NCBI GenBank assembly: GCA_007258455.2
Contig: VDFB02270651.1
Span: 697,546,197 to 697,610,196 of the forward strand
Direction of reading: 5' to 3'
Origin: Sequoia sempervirens
Taxonomy: Eukaryota; Streptophyta; Pinopsida; Cupressales; Cupressaceae
DNA: 64,000 nucleotides
Position 1 is the stretch's first letter. Each line of letters starts with the position of its first letter. The notes beneath the pieces are model-generated. The model did no database searches and was not told the origin of the DNA. It worked only from the letters and a program-made list of their open reading frames with translations. This document shows positions 55,470 through 64,000 of the stretch, in pieces. The position numbers and the translations under genes were made by a program.

Positions 55470-57608
55470 GTGAGAGGACAAGGATTGGCCAAGCTCATAG
55501 CCCAAAGCAATCTGGAAGCAAATCAGATAAATTTGCTAGAAGATGAAAATAGATCACACATATGTGATATGGAGCATTTTGAATGGTATAGAGATGTGAT
55601 ATATTATTTGCAAAAAATGAAATGTCCTAACAACTTGAGTGAAAATGAGAAAAGAACATTGAAGTTACATGATATCAAATATGTTATCATAGATGGAAAG
55701 CTCTGGTGGAGAAATGGAGAAGGTGTCATGCTGAAGTGTGTTGACCAAGATCAAGCACAAGAACTTCTGAGTGAGATGCATTGTGGATTTTGTGGACATT
55801 ATATGGCTAAGACAACTGCACATAAGATAATGAGGGCTGGATTTTGGTGGCCTACAATTTTTAAGGATGCACACCAACTAGTGAATACATGTGATGCTTG
55901 TCAACGTTTCTCTAGTAAGTTAAAGTTTTTTGGTAACTTGCCTCTAAAACCAGTTATAGTACAAGCTCCATTTCAGTAGTGGGGTATAGATTTTTGTAGG
56001 AGAGATAGCATGTAAATCTAGTTGAGGTCACTCATGGATATTGGTGGCCACTGATTATTTCAAAAAGTGGGTGGAAGCAATTCCAACAAAGAAAGCCACT
56101 AGTAAAGTGGTAATTGACTTCCTGATGAGCAACATATTGACTAGATTTGGATGTCCAGAAAGGATTGTATCAGACAATGCAATGTGTTTTAGATATGAAG
56201 AATACATAGAATTTTGTGAGAAGCATGGCATCCAAATTTCTTATTCATCACCATACCACCCACAGGGAAATGGACAGGCAGAATCAAGCAATAAAAGCTT
56301 GATGAAGATCATTAAAAGAATCCTAGATCAGAATAAAAGGGCTTGGGATTCTAAGCTGAGATTAGCAGTCTGGGAAGATAGGGTAACTATGAAGAAGGCA
56401 ATAGGTTGTGCCCCATTTGACTTGGTTTATTGGATACATTCCAAGTTGCCCCAAAACAACTTAATGGAAATGTATAAGTTTGTCTAGATGTATGATAATG
56501 AAATTGATGATGAGATGCAATTGAGAGTGGTAGCTCTTATAGAATTAGATGAAACCATGAGGTAAGCACAAAAGAGAAATGAAAAGTTGTAGTTGCAAGT
56601 AAAGAATTTGTATGACAAGATGGAGATTTGGTTTTAATGTGGAATGCTAGACTGGAAGATAAAGGGAAACATGGGAAATTTGATGCAATCTAGTTGGATC
56701 CATTTTTGATAAATGGTAAGTGGGGTGAAGATTCGTACATCTTCCAAGATATGACTAGGGATATTCTTGAACTGCCAGTTCATGGACGGGTATGTGCAGG
56801 ATCATCATGGAAAAAATAGGCCCTTAAGTGGCAAAAAAATAAGAAAAATCAGAGTTAGGCAACTTGACGTAAAAAATTGAATAAGTTATCTATATTATTT
56901 CAAAAATTTGTAAGAATAGAATTTTTAGCAAATTGAATGTAGTTTCTAAACTACTAAGTTTGTTTTAAAAAATAAAAATCTATTTGGTGAAAATTTGAAA
57001 TTTCAATGCAATAGTACTTAAATTTCACGGAAAAATAAGAAGTAGGTGTGTCTGACCACCCTAACCACAATAAAATTATAATATTTTTTATAAGATTTTA
57101 GATATAATTAGAGGACTCATGTCTCAATGTGATGCATATTTTTTTATAATTTTTTTCAAGTAAATAATTAATTATGAATTTTTTATTACAACCTTTAAAA
57201 AATATATAAAACTTGTATGTCTGACCACCTTAACTTGGTCAAAACTTCATGAAATTCAATTTTTATTTTTTTAATCTTATAGTATGCCAAGCATAGAATG
57301 TGATGCATGTTTTGGATTCAAAAAATGTGATACCATTAGAAAGCTATAGATTTTTTTCAATCAGTCTATCAATCAAGACTTTAGTCATAATTTGAATAGA
57401 AAATGAATAATAATTACTTATTAAATTCAAAGTAAAGCATAATTTATATTGGTGAAAATTTGAGAATCTCATTTAAAAACCCTTTTCGTTTCATCAATTT
57501 TGGGTAAGAAAAAAGAGTCATTAGCCACACACCCATCATATTGCCACTTTTTGGCCCATCATGATCCTGCACATACCTAGATAGTTCTTGAAGTTATACT
57601 TCACTTGA
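55470..57608 (+). pseudogene. pol: Integrase of element G, interrupted by TIR element copy 3
   Basis: 55470-55979 is the spacer and zinc finger (HYMAKTTAHKIMRAGFWWPT, VNTCDACQRFSSK). A stop and frame change near 55980-56040 follow. The core has FKKWVEAIPTKKATSKVVID, CPERIVSDNAMCF and SSPYHPQGNGQAESSNKSLM; the catalytic residues are Asp in WGIDF (about 55982), Asp at about 56172 and Glu at 56281. The C-terminal part is frameshifted (56500-56787), ends at the insert and resumes after it; without the 790 bp insert and one target copy the frame closes at a TGA, 57606-57608. Confidence 0.88.
56788..57577 (-). mobile_element. TIR element copy 3, in integrase of element G
   Basis: It is 790 bp, reverse orientation to copies 1 and 2. 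Left end GGGTATGTGCAGGATCATCA; right end ...CATGATCCTGCACATACC. Flanks TGGAC (56783-56787) and TAGAT (57578-57582) match at three of five positions and differ by two transitions. Because it cuts a known coding sequence, its ends are fixed independently of the duplication. Confidence 0.85.
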
Positions 57609-57776
57609 AGTATTCTTTTCCATGAATAGTATTTTAGGTTTGTATATTTTGTACATAGTTGGGTTGTTTTGTCCGAACAACCCCTTTTTGGTCGTCTCTA
57701 CATCTTGGTCTGCTCTTCCTAAGATTCTAAAATCTCGCTTCATTCCAGTAGAATGAACATGCCCAACTGGAGCCAC
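57609..57776. other. Short region between pol and 3' LTR of element G
   Basis: No purine run next to the LTR. A minus-strand frame of 74 codons (57818-57594) spans the LTR edge. Its first 14 codons also read open in the 5' LTR copy, but this may be chance. Confidence 0.4.
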
Positions 57777-58050
57777 TGATGGAGCTTCATTATTTTTTTC
57801 TCCTTGTGTTCCACTCATGCCCTACCTGGTGTTACTAGTCTCTCATATGGCGTCAAAATTTACCCTGGGTTGGGGGTTCTAGCCTTATTTTCATGTAAAA
57901 TCCTTGTGTTTATTTTATGCCTTGATTGGGATCTTTTTCGCTGTTACCTTTTTGAAGGGTTTTAAAATGACTTATGTCATATTGGTTCATCTAGGCCGAG
58001 TCCCTTTGTTTTAATTTTTTTTTCTCCGTGGGATTTTTCATTTTCCTAAG

Positions 58051-58982
58051 GGTAAGTGCACCAAGATGGTTCCCAAAAAGGGGGCTTAAGTGGCCACTTT
58101 TTTTCTGAAATCAGGAAATGCTGACCTTGGACGTGAAATTGAGGATAGTTACACTTAAAATTTTGAAATGGAACAAAAACAAGGATCGAAGTGCTCCGAG
58201 TCTACTTTCTAAACTACTAATTTATTTTGAAAATGGTTGAGATTAAGGGGTTCAAAAGAGGGATGTATAGAAATTGGTGTTGTTTTTGTCAGAAAAACAT
58301 AACATAGCAACTCTTGTACGACCTAAGCACAGTGAACTTTTTTGTAGTATTTTTAAAATCGCTACAGTCAAAATTTAGCTAATAGCATCTAGTTGGTGTA
58401 CAATTTTTCTGATAAATTTTTAATGAATATTTGATTTTTTGCTAATTTTCTAAGTGAGAACTTCCTAAAAAGAAGAAATTTGGCCATGCTCCCCCTACAA
58501 ATTTTTGAAAATAAATTTTTTTTTTTCTTTTTTTTTTTAAATTTGTAGAATGGAGTCTAGTTTCTAAGAATGTAATTTATTTGAAATTTTGATGAATGGT
58601 TAATTTATAACAAAAAAAACACTAAACACTGCTTTTTGGCAAAAAATAGACATACAAACAAAAGAAATTATGGATGAAAGGCTTAACATTGTTGAAAAGT
58701 GAAAAAAATTACATTGTTGGATAGCTAAGATAGAACCTAACATTACCCATGTTTTCGATTTTGTCAATATTGAACTAGATGCAATCTTGAAGGTGAGCAT
58801 AGACCCGATTATGTGAAAAATTGTAGAATTTGCAAAAACATGTCTCTGGCCTTGTTGGGAATGCCCTCCAAGCCTTTGGGTTGGTATTCCAAGGAAAATA
58901 ATTTCACTTTTTTCTTTGTTTTCAACGGGAAATAACACGTGCACATTTTTAAAAAAAAATCATAAGTGGCCAGAACCCGCCC
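58051..58982. mobile_element. 932-bp unclassified insertion in the 3' LTR
   Basis: Absent from the 5' LTR, where the sequence reads CATTTTCCTAAGTTCTGG without a break (43333-43350). CTAAG is present at 58046-58050 and 58983-58987. It starts GGTAAGTGCACCAAGATGG and ends CAGAACCCGCCC; TAAGTGGCCA occurs near both ends. Its start resembles the GGTATGTG start of the TIR elements, and both have a CTTAAGTGGC word, so they may be related. The minus-strand frame 58600-58944 is not supported as a gene. Confidence 0.75.
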
Positions 58983-59199
58983 CTAAGTTCTTGTTGGCCT
59001 TGTGTTTCATTGTTTAAAAACAACTTATTTCATTGTTTACCATATGCCTAGTGATGTCCCCTTGTCCTCTTAATAAATGTTTTTTTTTGAAGAAGGATCA
59101 AATTCGTGCAACCATTGATCAACTGTCTTCTGATCTCAGTTGTTGCCCACCATCCCGTGATGGCCCCACCACAATGCTTTGGTTGATCATGATATCAAG

Positions 59200-59630
59200 G
59201 GAGGGCACCACGTGTCCTTTTTGGCATAGCTGAAGGAGATAATTTTGTGTGTCATCAATCAATTATTGTCAAATATCAATGGTTTCCCACCATCGTGTGA
59301 TCCTAAATTGCAAGGTCTTTACTGATCGCGATATCACAGGTGGGTGCCACGTGTCTCATCTAATGAAGATGAAAGAATAAAGGAAGTATTGTCCGACCTT
59401 AATACATTAGAAGGCGGGTTACTAAAGTGTTCTTATGATGCACATGTTTTACATCAATGGATCTATTATAATCTTGGTGGGAGAGTTGCTCGATGGTTAA
59501 TGATAAGGCTGATGACTATGTTGAACAAACAAGATCACTCATGCTCAAGATCTATGGTTGCCCACCATCACATGATCCAAAGTTGAAGGATCTTTATTGA
59601 TCGCGATATGGCGAGCAACCACCACGTGGA
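59200..59630 (+). promoter_or_regulatory. Three G-boxes in the U3 module of the 3' LTR
   Basis: CACGTG at 59209-59214, 59348-59353 and 59623-59628, each preceded by a GATATC-like or CGATATC-like word. G-boxes bind bZIP and bHLH factors in plants (established). Position upstream of the frame fits a U3 promoter. Confidence 0.6.
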
Positions 59631-60181
59631 CTTCCTTGGCAGCATATGGTATGGTGGGCCCCTTATTGCCACATTGGTGATTGTGTCAGCTTGTTTTGAA
59701 GGTAGTCGTTCGATGATTTGATCTAATTGGAAGATTGATGGCTCGAATTTAAATCTACATCAAATATGGTTGGTGTGGTTCGTGCAGTGTGCAAGTGAGA
59801 TTTAATGGCGGATGAGAGACTTACTAGCATGATTTGATCAAAATAAAATAAATTCTCCTACTTTATTTGTATTACAAAGTATTCAAGTATTTTGTAAAGA
59901 AATTTTGAGAGTCAAAAGCGAAGTTGTGAATCATTGCAACCAAAATTTGGGACTTCTGTAAACAAAGTCATGATCTAATTTATGTGTCTTCCAGTCATTC
60001 TGCACTTGAATTTGGGAAAATATTTGTTGTGCTTGTCATTCAGCTTGTTGATAAATGTGTTAGGGATATAGTTTAATTATAGTTGTGAGAAATTGTAGTG
60101 TTTTGTTTTGTAGTTTTCTATCTCTGGTTAGTCCTAGCTATTTGAAGTATAACGTTGTAAAGAGGCCCTAGTTTGTCTAAG

Positions 60182-63100
60182 ATGGCACCACCCAAGCAGC
60201 ATTCTGGCCAAGTTGATTATTTAAGAAGAAACCTAAACGATGATTTCCTGGATCAATTTCCCTTGTCAACAAATCATAGGAAGAAGGGATTGGTCCTAAT
60301 GCAAGGGAAAATCCTAGGGGAAGGGTTAGTATATAATTGATTTAACATTTATGATGCTAGGGTTCCTCTCACAAGCTTGGAAATGTTCAGATTGTGGTAT
60401 GGACAAAGGAATTTGCCTCACCCCTTTTCAAATGGTTTGATGTATGATTTCGGAAAGCTGGTGGTACCAAATGTGTTCCCTGATGTAGACCTGCTTAGGG
60501 AAGTGCCCACAAGATATGACCTTGTCACATGGGTAATTAGGGATAATTATGGAAGGGTTTTATTAAGCATTAACAGAGATGATATCCAATAGATTTTTGA
60601 CTTGAGTGAACTTAGTGAAGACTTGGTTCCTATCAATCTTGAGGAAATGAAGCAGGAATATGCAAAGTTGAAGTCTCTTTTTAGAGCTAATTTGCTTACA
60701 CCTCATCTGGCTAGGGCAAGAGGTTCAAGATTTCATATCAACCCCAGTGACTAGGAACCTTTCAAATTAATTTTTTTTGCAAATCATTTCATGGCCACTT
60801 TCTATTCATTGTGTCAGATTTTGGATTTCAGACCTAGTGTGGTGATTCACATTGCATACATGTTCATGGGGGTGCAAATAGAACACCCTAACTTCTCTCT
60901 GACATATGACTTTGCTTCTTTCTTGGCTGAGAGAATACATGAAGGGATGTCAAAGTTGTAAAAAAATGATACTGGAACTCAATTATTTTGGTATTCTATG
61001 TTGATACATATGTTCTTGTTCAAGAATGTTGATTTCTTCTTTGAAAGGATGAAATTAAGGCAATCGATTGATGGAGAAAGATTGCCAATATAGATATGGG
61101 CTACAGATTTATGTTGCAATAAGGAAAGTACTAGTTATGTGCAACTTGATAATTTCTTTGCTTCCAGATTGAGGGCTCGACTGATGGTGAATGTACCTAG
61201 GATCCCTGAGGAATTACATGATTTCCACAGGCCAAAGTGGAGGAAGCTAGAATTAAAAGTCTACCATAACTAGGGTGACATTATCCCATACCTAGTCAAC
61301 ATTTTTTTTAGGGTATATGGTTTTCAGGGAGCCCCTCATATACTACCATACAATGTGCCACCAAGAGTGGGGTTTGCAGAAGTTATGTGGAAAATAGGTT
61401 GTATTCATGAGAATAACCTCGCTGGAAGGGGTAAGGGAACATTTTTCCTTGATTATACAGTGGTGTCTGATTTTTCCATTTTAAAGGGAGGTTGGATGCA
61501 TTTTGAGAAATTCTTTGATGATTACCATTTGAGGTGTGGTCTGAAGTGGCAACATGATCCTAAAGGTTTCTTTCCTCTTTTCAGACAAAGAATAAAGGCT
61601 GACAAGTTTGTGAATGAGTTCAACTTTCCAGAGGATTTAATTAGAAATGAATTCGACCTAAATAGGCAGGAGTTGAACAAGGAGAAATGGATAGCTTATG
61701 ATAAGCTATTAGATAATGTGCACAAAATGGATGAAAAGTATAGTCCATTGTTGGATTTCAACCCATTCGACAAGAAAATTGAATTTCTAATGGAAAAATT
61801 CAAGGAAATTATGGGCACATTGAGGACTAAAAGGATAAACTTAGAATTGAGTTTGGGTGTATAAGAACAAGGTGCCAGGCCAATTGAAACAAGGCCAACA
61901 TAGTACCTATAGAAAGGTGGCCCATTTACAAGAGGAAAAATGATGACAACTGTGATGAAGAAGAAGTAGACAGAAAAGGAAAGCAAATAATGAAGTTTTT
62001 CTTCACAACCAGGTCAAAAATTTAAAGTGCTTGGGGCGATCAAAATCATTGATTTAGAATCATCACCAGAAGACAGTCCCTCATCACCACCATTTGAGCC
62101 AAGCCCTAAGAGGCAAAGAATTGATCAACCACAAGAGAATTTGATGGATGAAATTATTGTTACTAATCATGACATGCAGGTTGGTATGCCTTCCCCTCTT
62201 AGACTAGCTGAATTGGTTTTATCTGATTTAGATATGAAAGGTAAAAGTGTACAAGATGCAAGAATGGAAGCATGCAAGGAGTTTCTAGATGACAATACAT
62301 TTATAAAAACTCTTGTATTCTTGCAATTGGTATGGAGGATGAAATTTGAAGAATATCAAGATAAATGTAAGAAGAGAAGAGAACTAAGGACTAATAGGTC
62401 ATACCAAGAGAATGATGAGGTAAAAGCTGAATTAATGAAATAATTCAAGAATGTCACTCCTAAAGAAGGAAGGAAACTGGTGAGTTAGGCTAGTGTATTG
62501 ATTCTGCCTGAATGGGACATTGCAGATGCTATAACATTTAGTGCTATTTTGAAGTCCAAGCATCCCTTGCAAGACTTTAAAGAAGAAGTCAAGGAAGCAC
62601 TTCAAGACTACTTTTAGTGAAGAGTATGAAACCTTGGAAATTTGGGCATTGGCCCCACAAGGGAGAAAACCAAATGTTACAGATATTAATCCAAATTTCA
62701 GAGGAGGATTAATAATAAAGAGAGCTTCAGAGACCTCAACCACCGAGGCCACTAATTTGACTGTGAATGTGGCCAAATTGGGCCAAATTACTGGTGAAAG
62801 GGAGGAGGTTGAAAAGAAGGCCTAATGGAGAAGTATAACCTTTTGATTGAGGAATACAACAAGATGCAGCAGAAGAATGTTGAGTTGCACACTGAGGTGG
62901 AAAGGTTTAGGTATAAATAGATTGGGGAGACATCAAGTGCTCCAGGGACCAATACATTACCTTCAATAGTAGGGTTAGTGCCTTCTACTTCTCCAATTGT
63001 TTCCACACCAGGTTCTTCCAGTCAGAATCCTTCGCTCACCCCTCCTTTAGAACAAATTGATGAAGAAAAAGAGTGCTCTATTGATCCTACAAAGAAGCAG

Positions 63101-63901
63101 CTCATGCAAAGAATTGATTAATTAAAGGCATCTTTGAGGGTAAGTGAGGAGGGAAATCTTTCAAATAAAAAGGAGATTATTACTACTGTCTTAAGAAATT
63201 TAAATGAAAAGGTTGGTAATAAATTGCTATCTATACATTCTTTATATTCTTTTTTGTTAGATGTAATAAAGAATATTGATAGGGATCAGGAGGTAGTGAT
63301 ACCATTGATTGAAAATTAGATCCCTAGGGCCAGTGATTTGGATGTCATGTATAAGGCCTCAAGGTTTGACACAAATAATAGGCCCCAATCATTAAAGCCT
63401 ACTCACGTATTAATTAAGTCATTGTAGGGTTTTCAAAACCTACCAGATGATTTGAGAAGGAAGATTATGGAATTGGTGAAAAATTTCAATGATTGGAGTA
63501 ACACATTGTTACCTGATATAATTGATGAGTAGGGGAAAATCAGGTCACTCCAACAATGGCAGGATCAAGCAAGTGATGTCATGAATGTTCAAATTAAATT
63601 AATTTGTGATAACTCAGATTATGATTTTTTGGTGAGTTGTATGAATAAAATTATTAGTACTAGCTCATTTTTGGAATCTTTTGAAAGGGATGCAAATTAG
63701 GTAGTGTTAAAATACACACCTTATAGCACCAATGTGAATGAGGTAATTAATTTTGACTGGCTGACTGATGAAGAATACCAAAAATGGGTAACTAAATATT
63801 TGACTGAGGAAGAAGAAAAGAATGTATTTCTAATAAGTGGTAAATTAGATGTTGTGGTTACAATAGTTTCTAGTTTTTCTTTGATGGAAGTCTTGGCATA
63901 G
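60182..63901 (+). pseudogene. LTR-embedded long reading frame, unknown family (3' LTR copy)
   Basis: Second copy of the 44530-48168 frame. ATG at 60182, frame 2 nearly throughout, with short out-of-phase stretches near 61930-62020 and 62600-62825, ending at a TAG at 63899-63901 (about 1,240 codons). Stops include 60338, 60590, 60752, 60958 and 61862. It shares at least three stop positions with the other copy: codon 53 (TGA in both), the end of the ELSLGV segment (TAG there, TAA here) and the stop before GKI.SLQQW (TAG in both). Other stops are private. Helix-rich, charged C-terminal half, ending VVTIVSSFSLMEVLA. No family recognised. Confidence 0.75.
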
Positions 63902-64000
63902 GTTTCTTGTGGTTTTTGTTGTTGCATCAACTTTCCTCAGCTAACATGATGAACAAGAATATTCTCCAAGGTGATGGTTGTTGTAACAAATTTTGGAATA

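Larger units (their letters stand above)
43074..64000 (+). mobile_element. Element G: Tat-type Ty3/gypsy element with giant LTRs (runs off the window)
   Basis: 5' LTR 43074-49340, primer site 49344, gag-pol 49690-57608, 3' LTR from 57777 to beyond the end. The two LTRs start with the same TGATGGARCTTCATT, and the 5' edge is confirmed because L4 sequence (CATTGGAGA) stops exactly there. Domain order: gag, protease, RNase H, reverse transcriptase, RNase H, integrase. Both LTRs contain a long unknown frame. The weak point is that no clear polypurine tract precedes 57777, so the LTR could start somewhat earlier with a 5' copy truncated at 43074. Confidence 0.85.
57777..64000 (+). repeat. 3' LTR of element G (truncated by the window end)
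   Basis: Aligned with 43074-48354. Contains the 932 bp insertion 58051-58982, three intact CACGTG sites and the second copy of the unknown frame. The last 1 kb of the LTR is outside the window. Confidence 0.82.

Noticed and set aside
58600..58944. Minus-strand 114-codon frame in the 932 bp insertion
   Set aside because: No transposase or other signature; AT-rich DNA of this size gives such frames by chance.
43074..64000. The 43-49 kb and 57-64 kb blocks as a plain segmental duplication
   Set aside because: The first ends three bases before a Tat-type primer site and the second begins shortly after the end of pol, which is the arrangement of LTRs.
1..64000. CRISPR array, prophage, operon, or bacterial defence system
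   Set aside because: Repeats are LTRs, satellites or hairpin motifs without regular spacers, and all recognisable genes are plant retrotransposon or plant mobile domain relics.
1..64000. tRNA or rRNA genes
   Set aside because: I found no cloverleaf or rRNA core sequence; tRNA-like words occur only as short primer-binding sites.

Overview
The window is nuclear DNA of a seed plant with a large, repeat-packed genome. It is AT-rich and holds old, nested LTR retrotransposons with plant-type primer sites (initiator-Met tRNA for a Ty1/copia element, a tRNA-Arg-like site for a Ty3/gypsy Tat-type element) and a relic plant mobile domain gene. A conifer or other gymnosperm is my best guess from the sparse genes and old degraded LTRs, but the sequence does not prove it. 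I see no intact host gene, no tRNA or rRNA gene, no CRISPR array and nothing bacterial. Nearly every coding stretch is a broken retrotransposon gene.

Layout. 315-4125: three tandem 1.25-1.29 kb units made partly of LTR sequence. 4126-6580: lower-repeat DNA with one exon-like fragment on the minus strand. 6581-15752: a complete 9.2 kb LTR element that has gag and a protease-like region but no reverse transcriptase or integrase. 16190-20461: three degraded LTRs (the last, L4, starting inside a copia gag scrap).

20462-43059: 'element A', a minus-strand Ty3/gypsy element of 22.6 kb with 1.6 kb LTRs and a CCTTG target duplication. It is swollen by later insertions: two copies of an unclassified terminal-inverted-repeat (TIR) element (25643-26394 and 40083-40868), an LTR copy (about 27960-29620) and a full Ty1/copia element (29710-36460, target duplication GATTA). 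Its gag-pol remains run from 40077 down to 26400. Between integrase and the 3' LTR it carries a plant mobile domain pseudogene in antisense.

43074-64000: 'element G', a Tat-type Ty3/gypsy element that runs off the window. It has LTRs of about 6.3 kb, a primer site at 49344, and gag, protease, RNase H, reverse transcriptase, second RNase H and integrase from 49690 to 57608. Each LTR contains a reading frame of about 1,210-1,240 codons that I cannot assign to any family. This LTR-embedded gene is the strongest candidate here for something undescribed.

Inferred order of insertion: copia scrap (19080-19370), then LTR L4 into it, then element G into L4 and element A into L4 14 bp from the edge of G, then the TIR elements, the LTR copy and the copia element into A, with one TIR element and one 932 bp element into G. 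Element A and the 6581-15752 element share leader sequence, primer site and polypurine tract, so they belong to one family; the smaller one probably depends on relatives for its enzymes.
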